Of a stretch of 38,803 nt of DNA, positions 1 through 6,925 are shown in pieces. The position numbers were made by a program, and so were the translations under genes. The first letter of the stretch is position 1, and every line of letters starts with the position of its first letter. Source of the stretch: Bacilli bacterium (GTDB taxonomy: Bacteria > Bacillota_I > Bacilli_A > RFN20 > CAG-288). The notes under the pieces are model-generated. The model saw only the letters and a list, made by a program, of their open reading frames with translations, ran no database searches and was not told where the DNA came from. Where the stretch lies: positions 1 to 38,803 of the forward strand of contig CAAGLY010000003.1 of the NCBI GenBank assembly GCA_900770925.1, written 5' to 3'.

Positions 1-203
1 TCTAAAAGAGCTTCCTTCAGGTAGATTTCTACTTCATCCCCTTCTTTAAGGAGGACATCAATGGCTGCTTTCTTTCCGTTGATCTTAACATCCTTCTGTC
101 GGAACCTCTTATAAATAAAAGAAACAGGGGCATCTTTCAGCCTACGCTTTAAGAACTTATCGATTCTCTGATTGGCCTCTAAGGCAGTGATCTGGTATTT
201 CAT
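1..203 (-). CDS. RluA-family 23S rRNA pseudouridine synthase, N-terminal part (cut by window edge)
   Basis: The reverse strand reads from an ATG at 203 into the left window edge, about 67 residues. The visible part begins MKYQITALEANQRIDKF and continues through a basic stretch to VKINGKKAAIDVLLKEGDEV; this is the S4 RNA-binding domain that opens RluC/RluD-type pseudouridine synthases. The catalytic domain (HRLD motif) lies outside the window, so the family call rests on the S4 pattern and the typical RluC-like start. These enzymes isomerise uridines in large-subunit rRNA. There is no Shine-Dalgarno sequence; a TATAAT box ends only 8 bases before the ATG, implying a leaderless message. Another S4-domain protein cannot be ruled out. 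Confidence 0.75.
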   Translation of the reverse strand, partial: MKYQITALEANQRIDKFLKRRLKDAPVSFIYKRFRQKDVKINGKKAAIDVLLKEGDEVEIYLKEALL

Positions 204-211
204 TACTGAAA

Positions 212-217
212 ATTATA
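212..217 (-). promoter_or_regulatory. -10 box of the pseudouridine synthase gene
   Basis: Reverse strand TATAAT, a perfect -10 hexamer, 8 bases before the ATG at 203. A start of transcription 7 bases past the hexamer would leave a leader of about 2 bases. No good -35 is seen at 17 bases. Confidence 0.5.
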
Positions 218-238
218 GTACAGAAAACTCTTTTTTTC

Positions 239-266
239 TTGACAAAGACAAAAAGTCTCTTAAAAT
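239..266 (+). promoter_or_regulatory. tRNA-Ser promoter
   Basis: Perfect -35 TTGACA at 239-244, 16-base spacer, -10 TAAAAT at 261-266. This is one of the best consensus promoters in the window. It sits about 45 bases before the mature tRNA start, as expected for a stable RNA transcribed alone. Confidence 0.75.
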
Positions 267-311
267 ATCTATTGCTGCTAAAAAGCGGCAAGCTTAGTAA
301 AGCCATTCAGT

Positions 312-402
312 GGAGCGATACTCAAGAGGCTGAAGAGGTGGGCTTGGAAAGCTCATAGACGGGCAACACCGTGCGAGAGTTCAAATCTCTCTCGCTCCGC
401 CA
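312..402 (+). tRNA. tRNA-Ser (anticodon GGA)
   Basis: The acceptor stem GGAGCGA (312-318) pairs with TCGCTCC (392-398), followed by discriminator G and an encoded CCA (400-402). The anticodon stem TGGGC/GCTCA closes a seven-base loop TTGGAAA, giving anticodon GGA, which reads UCC and UCU. A long variable arm (around 361-372) and the T arm GAGAG-TTCAAAT-CTCTC complete a class II tRNA of serine type. It has its own promoter (239-266) and terminator (412-440), so it appears to be a single-gene unit. Confidence 0.95.
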
Positions 403-411
403 TCGAAAATC

Positions 412-440
412 AACACGGAGAAATCCGTGTTTTTCTTTTT
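412..440 (+). terminator. Terminator of the tRNA-Ser gene
   Basis: AACACGGA (412-419), loop GAAA, TCCGTGTT (424-431), then a T-rich tail TTTCTTTTT. It begins ten bases past the tRNA CCA end. Confidence 0.85.
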
Positions 441-740
441 CTCTGTCGTACCGACTAAACTGATCGTATATCCTTACGGATAAAAGTTTAAATCGGAGAG
501 TATTGCTAAGCCTATGGACCAGACTTGGACTATACCAATCTTTTAAATGTAATCGAAAAAAATATAGAATTCTATAGAAATTTCGATTAGCAGTGGTTTG
601 AATAACTTCATCGACGGCGCCTGGAAATTTTCGCTTTTTAGCTTCTGAGCCTTCTTTATAAATTAGACTAAGTCCTTTTAAATCTAGGCCAGAGAATAGA
701 GTGATATATGATGGAAGGCCTATCATCCTTTTTTGATACG

Positions 741-811
741 CTGTGCCTTGTGCCTGTACATTGTGTCAATATGCACACAAGATAATTTTTAAATGCACAG
801 CCAAGGCACAG
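741..811. repeat. Nested inverted repeats with motif CTGTGCCTT
   Basis: CTGTGCCTTG at 741-750 is matched in inverse by CAAGGCACAG at 802-811. Nested inside is TTGTGT (761-766) paired with ACACAA (775-780) across 8 bases. A third copy of CTGTGCCTT lies at 955-963, followed at once by TGCACA so that TGTGC-CTTT-GCACA forms a small palindrome. Three copies of the same 9-mer in about 220 bases suggest protein-binding sites rather than chance; the protein is unknown. Confidence 0.5.
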
Positions 812-816
812 AGCAG

Positions 817-828
817 GTAACCGCTTAC
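817..828. promoter_or_regulatory. LacI-family operator (distal copy)
   Basis: GTAACCGCTTAC, a near-perfect palindrome with a central CG, the hallmark of LacI/GalR-family operators. With flanks it also matches 13 of the 14 positions of the cre consensus TGWAANCGNTNWCA, so CcpA is an alternative ligand. The 10-mer GTAACCGCTT recurs in reverse at 1029-1041, just before the LacI-type gene, which favours autoregulation. Confidence 0.6.
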
Positions 829-977
829 AGAATTCTGTTTAAAACCGATAGGAAAACTTATCAATAATAATAAAAGGTAAGGAAAATAAGGATAAAAATA
901 GAACAAACTCTATAAAAACAAAAGAATGTAGCTTACTATATTTCTGCTTTCAGACTGTGCCTTTGCACAAAAGCAAT

Positions 978-1002
978 GAGAATTATTCTCCATGCTTATA
1001 AT
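978..1002 (+). promoter_or_regulatory. LacI-operon promoter region with Fur-like palindrome
   Basis: TATAAT at 997-1002 is a perfect -10 hexamer for the LacI-type gene at 1048; no good -35 is seen at 17 bases. Directly upstream is the perfect palindrome GAGAAT-T-ATTCTC (978-990). Its 7-1-7 form resembles the Bacillus Fur/PerR box TGATAAT-N-ATTATCA at 11 of 14 positions. A protein bound there would cover the -35 area. Whether a Fur-family protein binds is inference. Confidence 0.45.
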
Positions 1003-1028
1003 GGTGCCAAGAAGAAAGCACAGATCAA

Positions 1029-1041
1029 GTAAAGCGGTTAC
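1029..1041. promoter_or_regulatory. LacI-family operator (proximal copy)
   Basis: GTAAAGCGGTTAC contains, in reverse, the same GTAACCGCTT core as the site at 817-828. It ends 6 bases before the ATG at 1048 and about 20-30 bases after the expected transcription start, where a bound repressor would block the operon. No Shine-Dalgarno sequence fits between it and the ATG. Confidence 0.6.
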
Positions 1042-1047
1042 ACGATC

Positions 1048-2064
1048 ATGACAATCAGAGAAATTGCAAGCTTAGCGAACACTTCACGCGGAACCGTCGA
1101 TCGTGTCCTTAACGGACGCGGAAACGTTTCCCCTAATGTCCGGAAGCGGATTGAGAAAGTCTTATCCGATACCGGCTATGTTTTCCAGACACACAATAAA
1201 CAGAAAGGAAGGAGAACAACCTTCGAGGTAGCGGCGATTGTCGCTAACCGCAATAACAGCTTCTTCGATCTTGTCCTTCAGGGAAGGAAGAACGCCCTTC
1301 TTGGTGAATACCGGTATTCCGGTATTGTCCTCAAGGTCTATCCGGTTTCCTTATTCAATGATCAGGAAGTCAGGGATGCCTTAGATTCCTTAAGTAAGAA
1401 GACAAAGCTGTTGATTATCTCTGCTGCCGGAAATGAAAAAATCGTGGAGAAGATTGATTCCCTTAAGATACCAGTTATCTCCGAATCCATCGATATCCAT
1501 GCGAAAAACAAGATCGGATATGTCGGATGCGATTTCTATAACTCCGGCGCCTTGGCTGCAGATAGGGTCAATCTGCTGATCAAACCAGGAGAAAAGGTTC
1601 AGGTGCTGATTGGTTCCTATTCCCATCAGGGGCACCGGCAGAGATTGGAAGGATTCAAGCAGGCACTTAAACCCGAATTCGAATCCTTAGCTCCGATTGA
1701 AACCTATGATGACGACAAAATCGGCTACGAGAAGACAAAGGACTGTATCAGGAATAAGAAACCGGATATCCTTGTCTACTTCGGAGCAGGAAGGGTAGGA
1801 GGGCTTAAGGCGGTAGAAGAGGAAAAGGTTCATCGCCCGAAAGTCATTACGGTCGATGAGATTCCGGAAATCATTCTCGGACTGAAAAACGGGCTTGTCT
1901 CTGCCTCTATCTCCCAGCATCCATATCAGCAAGGGAAGAAGTGCATTGAGATCGCCTATCGCCATCTGATTCTGAACGAAAAGAAGTGCAAGGATATCCA
2001 CGTTGTCAATTCAGTCAGGCTGAAAGATACGATTGTTCCTTACGATAGGAAAGAAGACAAATAA
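1048..2064 (+). CDS. LacI-family transcriptional regulator of the sugar operon
   Basis: The 338-residue protein opens with the LacI helix-turn-helix at residues 2-22 (TIREIASLANTSRGTVDRVL, with the hinge-side NGRGNVSPN next). A periplasmic-binding-protein-like sensor domain (about 60-330) follows and should bind the sugar or a metabolite of it. The start is fixed by the canonical MTIREIA beginning; there is no clear ribosome site. It is the first gene of a tightly spaced operon with isomerase, dehydrogenase and ABC importer, and two operator-like sites lie upstream, so it probably represses its own operon. The effector is unknown. Confidence 0.9.
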   Translation: MTIREIASLANTSRGTVDRVLNGRGNVSPNVRKRIEKVLSDTGYVFQTHNKQKGRRTTFEVAAIVANRNNSFFDLVLQGRKNALLGEYRYSGIVLKVYPVSLFNDQEVRDALDSLSKKTKLLIISAAGNEKIVEKIDSLKIPVISESIDIHAKNKIGYVGCDFYNSGALAADRVNLLIKPGEKVQVLIGSYSHQGHRQRLEGFKQALKPEFESLAPIETYDDDKIGYEKTKDCIRNKKPDILVYFGAGRVGGLKAVEEEKVHRPKVITVDEIPEIILGLKNGLVSASISQHPYQQGKKCIEIAYRHLILNEKKCKDIHVVNSVRLKDTIVPYDRKEDK

Positions 2065-2078
2065 AAGGAGGAAGTACG

Positions 2079-3068
2079 ATGAATCATCTTGTTACCTTGA
2101 CGACAGGACAGTTTGCCGATAGGGATAGGGAAACCTTAGCCGGAAAACTAGAAAAGCTTGGCTATGACGGAGTCGAACTTGCCTGCTGGGGAAAGCATCT
2201 CAATATTGAAAAAGCCTATGAAGATGAGGATTACTTAGAGCATGTTAAGTCCATCTTTGATCAGCATCATCTTAAAATCGTTACTCTATCCACTCATTTA
2301 ATCGGACAATGTGTCTCCGATTTACCAGATCCGCGCCTTAACGGATTCGCTCCTAAGGAGATTCACAATAATCCGGAAGAGATTAAGGAATGGGCAGTCA
2401 AGACAAGGAAGAAGAGTGCAGTCGTCTCCCGTAAGTTAGGAGTCAGAGTACAGGCTGGCTTTACCGGCTCTCCCTTATGGAGATATTTCTACTCCTATCC
2501 ACAGACCACGGAGGAAAGGATCGAAGAAGGATTCAGGAAGGTAAGAGAAGACTGGCTTCCTATCCTTGATACCTTCAAGGAAAATGCGGTCAAATTCGCT
2601 CTGGAAGTCCATCCGGCTGAGATTGCTTTTGACTACTACTCCACAAAGAGAACGTTGGAAGTTTTCCATGACCGGGAGGAATTCGGCATCAACTTCGATC
2701 CAAGCCATCTGCTCTGGCAGGGCATCCGTCCAGAGGCCTTCCTTGAAGACTTCATCCACCGCGTCTATTCGGTCCACAGGAAAGATGTCAAACTGAGGAG
2801 AAGCGAAAGAGGCGGACTTCTCGGCTCCTATCTCCCCTTCGGAGATAACCGCCGCGGATGGAACTTCTATACGCTCGGACATGGAGATGTTGACTTTGAA
2901 AGCATTATCCGTGTCCTTAACCGATACGGATACAAGGGGCCTCTCACTGTCGAATGGGAAGACAGCGGAAGGAACCGTGAGCAGGGAAGGAAAGAAAGCC
3001 TCGAATTTGTCCGGAAGATTGATTTCGCTCCGTCTGATGTTGCCTTCGATGCAGCAATCAAGAATTAA
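2079..3068 (+). CDS. Sugar phosphate isomerase/epimerase (xylose-isomerase-like TIM barrel)
   Basis: A 329-residue protein of the AP-endonuclease-2/xylose-isomerase-like superfamily. Likely metal ligands of the barrel are visible: E176 in ALEVHP, D207 and H210 in NFDPSH, H233 in SVHRKD and E292 in TVEWED. Members next to Gfo/Idh/MocA dehydrogenases typically isomerise or epimerise keto-sugars or inosose-like intermediates (IolE, IolI, YcjR). The ribosome site GGAGG lies 7 bases before the ATG, 14 bases after the regulator stop. The substrate is not predictable from sequence alone; a cyclitol or 3-keto-sugar route fits the neighbours. Confidence 0.85.
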   Translation: MNHLVTLTTGQFADRDRETLAGKLEKLGYDGVELACWGKHLNIEKAYEDEDYLEHVKSIFDQHHLKIVTLSTHLIGQCVSDLPDPRLNGFAPKEIHNNPEEIKEWAVKTRKKSAVVSRKLGVRVQAGFTGSPLWRYFYSYPQTTEERIEEGFRKVREDWLPILDTFKENAVKFALEVHPAEIAFDYYSTKRTLEVFHDREEFGINFDPSHLLWQGIRPEAFLEDFIHRVYSVHRKDVKLRRSERGGLLGSYLPFGDNRRGWNFYTLGHGDVDFESIIRVLNRYGYKGPLTVEWEDSGRNREQGRKESLEFVRKIDFAPSDVAFDAAIKN

Positions 3069-3082
3069 AAGGAAAACCAATT

Positions 3083-4246
3083 ATGGAACGAATGATTACC
3101 TATGGAAGGGTCGGCGGTGATGTTAAAGCCTTTATCGGAGAAGTTCACCGCAAGGCGCTCTCCTTCGACCAGAGAGTCAGACTTGTTGCCGGGGCCTTCT
3201 CTATCGTACCGGAATATCATCAGCTGACTGCCAATGTCTATCATGTCGATAAGGAAAGAAGATATGATGATTATAAGGAAAGGGCAGAAAAAGAGTCGAA
3301 ACGGAAGGATCCGATTGACTTTGTCATTATCTGCACACCGAACTCTAGGCATTATGAGGTAGCAAAGACTTTCTTAGAACATGGCATCTCCGTTGTCTGT
3401 GAGAAGCCCTTATGCTTCACCTCTGAAGAAGGAGAGGAGTTAGTCCATCTAGCAAAAGAGAAAAATCTTCTCTTCGCCGTGAACTACGGTTATACAGGAT
3501 ATCCAAGGGTGAAGGTGGCTAAAGAGAGGATTGAAAAGAAGGAACTCGGTGAGCTTCTCGGTGCTAATGTCTCTTATCTTCAGGATTGGCTTCTTAAAGC
3601 GGCTGACAGAGAAACAAGCGAAGAAGAGAAAAAAGCAATCTGGCGCCTGGATCCGAAAAAGAGCGGAGCAAGCTGCTGCATAGGAGATATCGGAACACAT
3701 GGGGAGAACCTTCTTCATTATCTCTTAGGCAAGAGCCCAGCAAAGATATTCGCCGATTATGACTGCTTCGGTCAGAAATTAGATCTTCAGGCAAATATCC
3801 TGCTCGAATATCCCGGAGGCCTGAAAGGAAGAGTCACCTGCTCACAGGTGTTCCTCGGTCATAAGAACGATATTGTCGTCTCAATCTATGGAACTCAAGG
3901 CGCCATTGAATGGCACCAGGAAGATCCGGACCACCTCTACTACACCAAAAAGGGAAGGCCGACTAGGGACTTGTGCCGCGGTACTGATTATGTCCGGCAG
4001 TATAAAGCCGCTTCGGCAAGCCGTCTCCCCTCGGGACATCCGGAAGGCTTATATGAGGCGTTTGCCGATAACTATAGAACTATTGTCACAAATCTTCTGA
4101 AACGTAAGGAAAAGGAGGTGCTAACGGAAGAAGACGAAGATTATCCACATGGTGAAGACGGACTTGAGGGCATTCGTTTCATGGAAGCCTGTATCAAGTC
4201 CAAAGAAGAGAAGAGATGGGTCGAAAGGTGTGATTCCAATATTTAA
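3083..4246 (+). CDS. Gfo/Idh/MocA-family NAD(P)-dependent oxidoreductase
   Basis: The 387-residue protein has an N-terminal Rossmann part with the variant glycine motif GRVGGDVKAFIG (residues 8-19) followed by VHRKA, as in the sugar/cyclitol dehydrogenase subgroup. The signature EKP is at 107-109 (K108 catalytic). D202 and H206 in GDIGTH provide the family's catalytic Asp/His pair. These cytoplasmic enzymes oxidise a hydroxyl of a sugar or inositol to a ketone with NAD(P)+. It follows the isomerase by 14 bases, so oxidation followed by isomerisation of the imported sugar is the likely route. The exact substrate is unknown. Confidence 0.88.
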   Translation: MERMITYGRVGGDVKAFIGEVHRKALSFDQRVRLVAGAFSIVPEYHQLTANVYHVDKERRYDDYKERAEKESKRKDPIDFVIICTPNSRHYEVAKTFLEHGISVVCEKPLCFTSEEGEELVHLAKEKNLLFAVNYGYTGYPRVKVAKERIEKKELGELLGANVSYLQDWLLKAADRETSEEEKKAIWRLDPKKSGASCCIGDIGTHGENLLHYLLGKSPAKIFADYDCFGQKLDLQANILLEYPGGLKGRVTCSQVFLGHKNDIVVSIYGTQGAIEWHQEDPDHLYYTKKGRPTRDLCRGTDYVRQYKAASASRLPSGHPEGLYEAFADNYRTIVTNLLKRKEKEVLTEEDEDYPHGEDGLEGIRFMEACIKSKEEKRWVERCDSNI

Positions 4247-4267
4247 AATCAAAGGAGGGAATCAATT

Positions 4268-5338
4268 ATGTCTAAGAAATCGTTATGTTTCGCTGCTGTT
4301 ACCTTATTAACCTTAGTCGGTTGCAACAAGCCGGAATCCGGCCAGAAGGAAATTGCTGTTTTCGGACCTAAGGCAGACCATGGCTGGACCGGTGCTGTTC
4401 TGACCGACATCCAGGATAAGGCCAAGGAGCTCAACGCTGCCCAGAGTGATTATAAGTATGTCGTCTATTCCGATGCTGATGCAGAAGCTCAGGCCAAGAG
4501 TGTCCAGGATGTTTTAGCTAAAAAGAAGAGTGTTGCCGGTATCGTCATTCAGCCTTCTTCTAATGAAGCCGAGTCTACGGTTACCAAGATTGCTCAGTCC
4601 GGTCTTCCTTTCGTTCAGTTCGACCGTATCATTACCAATGATGCCGTTAAGGCTGCAGAAAAGAGCAATATCTCCAACGTTAAAGGCGATAACTATTCTT
4701 CCGGCGTGGCTTCCGCTAACCGTTTCATTGCCAAGGGCCTGACGAAAGGCGATAAGATCTTAGGCAGGCCGGGCGATAACTCTTCTGTTCCTGGTGAACG
4801 TACCTCTGGCTTTACCGACACCTTAAAGGCAAAAGGATGGTCGGAACAGGATATCAAGAACGATATCACCTTCACGGATTACACCGGTTGGTCCCGTGAT
4901 ACTTCTATCACCTTGTTTGAAGCCTTCGTTAATGGAAAGAGCGTTGAGGAACTTAAGCAGTATAAATGGTTCTACACCCATGATTCTGAAATCACAATGG
5001 GTATCTTACAGGCTCTTACCGGAAGCAACATCACCCAAGATAAAAAAGATGTCATTGCTCAGAATGTCAAAGGTTTAGTCGGATGCGGCGGACTTGAGGA
5101 AGTCTATCAGGTTATCCGGGGCGATCATCCTCGCTCTGCTCAGTTCAATGCTGCTCTTCCGAACTGCGACATTGCCGATGTCACCTATGATCCAGGCATG
5201 ATGGCCGTTGCTAGGCAGGATATGGCTGACTACTTAGCCGGCAAGACAGTTACCAAAGATCATGTTATCGCTTCTGAAGCTGTCACGAAAGACAACATTG
5301 CCGGCAAGACCGGATTCGGCGGCAAAGTCAAAGCATAG
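4268..5338 (+). CDS. ABC transporter sugar-binding lipoprotein
   Basis: The 356-residue protein starts with a lipoprotein signal peptide ending in the lipobox LVGC at about residue 19, so it is anchored outside the membrane. The rest is a periplasmic-binding fold of the ribose/galactose type (Peripla_BP_4): the start of the mature domain (EIAVFGPKADHGWTGAV), the GIVIQPSSN segment and FVQFDRI are typical. It captures the sugar for the ATPase and permease downstream. The ribosome site AAAGGAGG is strong. A hairpin right after the stop (5361-5390) probably lets this gene be expressed above the membrane components. Confidence 0.92.
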   Translation: MSKKSLCFAAVTLLTLVGCNKPESGQKEIAVFGPKADHGWTGAVLTDIQDKAKELNAAQSDYKYVVYSDADAEAQAKSVQDVLAKKKSVAGIVIQPSSNEAESTVTKIAQSGLPFVQFDRIITNDAVKAAEKSNISNVKGDNYSSGVASANRFIAKGLTKGDKILGRPGDNSSVPGERTSGFTDTLKAKGWSEQDIKNDITFTDYTGWSRDTSITLFEAFVNGKSVEELKQYKWFYTHDSEITMGILQALTGSNITQDKKDVIAQNVKGLVGCGGLEEVYQVIRGDHPRSAQFNAALPNCDIADVTYDPGMMAVARQDMADYLAGKTVTKDHVIASEAVTKDNIAGKTGFGGKVKA

Positions 5339-5360
5339 TCTGAATCTTCGTTGAATTCCT

Positions 5361-5395
5361 GCTTCCTCTGCCTTTTTAGGCAGAGGAGGCTTTAT
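5361..5395 (+). terminator. Intra-operon hairpin / partial terminator
   Basis: A 12-base stem (5361-5372 with 5379-5390, core CCTCTGCC/GGCAGAGG, one wobble pair) with loop TTTTTA, followed by the short T-rich tail TTTATT. It lies between the binding-protein and ATPase genes of one operon, so it probably attenuates read-through and protects the upstream mRNA rather than ending transcription fully. Confidence 0.7.
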
Positions 5396-5413
5396 TGAAA
5401 AAAGGAGAGACGA

Positions 5414-6925
5414 ATGGAAAACGATATCATTTCTAGGGAAGGCATATCCAAATCCTTCTTCGGCGTCAAGGTCCTTCATCAGGTCTCCCTGAAGGTGAAG
5501 AAAGGCTCAGTCCATGCTCTTATCGGAGAGAATGGTGCTGGTAAATCTACGCTGAGGAATATCCTATCCGGCGTTTATACCCGGGACGAAGGAAGTATCC
5601 GTATCGATGGAGTCGAAGTTCAGAATAGGACTATTCAGAAAGCACAGAATTTAGGTATTGCCTTTGTTCATCAGGAGATTTCCCTGTTCAATGATCTCAG
5701 GGCTTACGAGAACATTTTCCTAAATAATGAAATCCATAAGGGACCATTGATTGATAAGAAAACAAGGATTGAAAAGAGCAACGTGCTGTTTAAATCTTTA
5801 GGTGTCGATATCCGGGCGAATGATCTTGTCCGGAATCTTTCAATCGCCCAGAAACAGCTTCTTCAGATCTGCCGTTCTCTATCAACGAATTCTCAGATCC
5901 TGATTCTTGATGAACCGACAACGGCTCTATCCAATGAGGAAATCGATAATTTCTTCCGCATCATCAAGATGCTTCAGGAACAAGGTAAGACATTTATCTT
6001 TATCTCCCATAAGAGGCCGGAGATCTTCCGTATCTGTGATTCCTATACGGTCTTACGGAACGGCCATTTTATCGGAAGCGGAAGGATAAAAGATGCTACT
6101 CCGGAAAGGCTGGCAAAGGAAATCGTCGGCCCTACCTATACAAGAGCCTCCTTCTATCAGCCTCGTCCTTTAGGGGAGGAAGTAATCCGCCTTGAGAACT
6201 ACTCCGGAAAAGGGTTCCGGAATGTCAGTCTCTCTGTCCGGAAAGGCGAAATCATCGGCTTTACCGGTCTTCAGGGTGCTGGTGCTAGCGAACTTAGGCA
6301 GACGAGGTTCGGCTTAAGGAAATCCTCATCCGGTTCCTTCTTAGGAAACGGTGAGAACCTGACTAATCTTGATACCGAGAGAATCAGGCGCTACCATGTC
6401 GGAAGGGTTCCTTCTAACCGAAAAGAGAATTCCATCTTCCCGGCCCTTGATATCCTGAATAACTTCTATCTGGCTAGCTTCTCCCTCGGAAATTCTCCGC
6501 TTGTGAGTAAGAAGAGAGAGGTCGATTCCTATTCTCAGTTTAAAAAAGATCTGAATCTGAAAGCAGAATCCTATCTTTCTCCGATTATTTCCTTATCCGG
6601 TGGTAATCAGCAGAAGGTGATTCTTGCCCGCTGGCTACATACCGATGCCGATATCCTCCTGCTTGACAATCCTACCCAAGGCATCGATGTCGGCGCGAAG
6701 GATGAAATCTACCATCTTCTTCTGAAATTGGCAAGTCAAGGGAAAACAATTATCTTCCATACATTGGAACTTGGTGAAATCAGGAAGTGCGCTGACCGCT
6801 GTCTTGTCTTCTACCATGGAACGATTGCTGCTGACCTCAAACGTGAGGAAATCAACGATACGACAGTAAGGCTCTATGAAACAGGCGTGAAGACAAATTA
6901 TCCGGAAAAGGAGAACCAATTATGA
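5414..6925 (+). CDS. Ribose-type ABC importer ATPase with two nucleotide-binding domains
   Basis: 503 residues with two tandem ATPase domains as in RbsA/MglA. The first has Walker A GENGAGKST (38-46), Q-loop Q87, signature LSIAQ (142-146), Walker B ILDEPT (D166, E167) and H199. The second is degenerate: the Walker A position reads GLQGAGASEL (285-294) without Lys, the signature LSGGNQ (394-399) is intact, and Walker B reads LLLDNPTQGID, with N419 where the catalytic Glu normally stands. It powers the permease encoded next, with which it overlaps by four bases (ATGA). The start has ribosome site AAAGGAGAG. Confidence 0.92.
   Translation: MENDIISREGISKSFFGVKVLHQVSLKVKKGSVHALIGENGAGKSTLRNILSGVYTRDEGSIRIDGVEVQNRTIQKAQNLGIAFVHQEISLFNDLRAYENIFLNNEIHKGPLIDKKTRIEKSNVLFKSLGVDIRANDLVRNLSIAQKQLLQICRSLSTNSQILILDEPTTALSNEEIDNFFRIIKMLQEQGKTFIFISHKRPEIFRICDSYTVLRNGHFIGSGRIKDATPERLAKEIVGPTYTRASFYQPRPLGEEVIRLENYSGKGFRNVSLSVRKGEIIGFTGLQGAGASELRQTRFGLRKSSSGSFLGNGENLTNLDTERIRRYHVGRVPSNRKENSIFPALDILNNFYLASFSLGNSPLVSKKREVDSYSQFKKDLNLKAESYLSPIISLSGGNQQKVILARWLHTDADILLLDNPTQGIDVGAKDEIYHLLLKLASQGKTIIFHTLELGEIRKCADRCLVFYHGTIAADLKREEINDTTVRLYETGVKTNYPEKENQL

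Larger units (their letters stand above)
441..1047. other. Gene-free regulatory stretch between tRNA-Ser and the LacI-type gene
   Basis: About 600 AT-rich bases without a convincing gene. The only long open frame is antisense (726 to 322); it runs through the tRNA in reverse, has no ribosome site and resembles no family I know. The stretch does hold a cluster of inverted repeats (741-811), two LacI-type operators (817-828 and 1029-1041), a 13-base palindrome (978-990) and a TATAAT box (997-1002). I see nothing recognisable between 441 and 740 or between 830 and 950. Confidence 0.6.

Noticed and set aside
322..726. 134-residue open frame on the minus strand
   Set aside because: Its last third is the tRNA-Ser read in reverse, there is no ribosome site, and no family pattern appears. 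Treated as non-coding.
2475..3080. 201-residue minus-strand frame within the isomerase gene
   Set aside because: It lies fully opposite a gene with intact catalytic residues and has no promoter or ribosome site; a by-product of codon bias.
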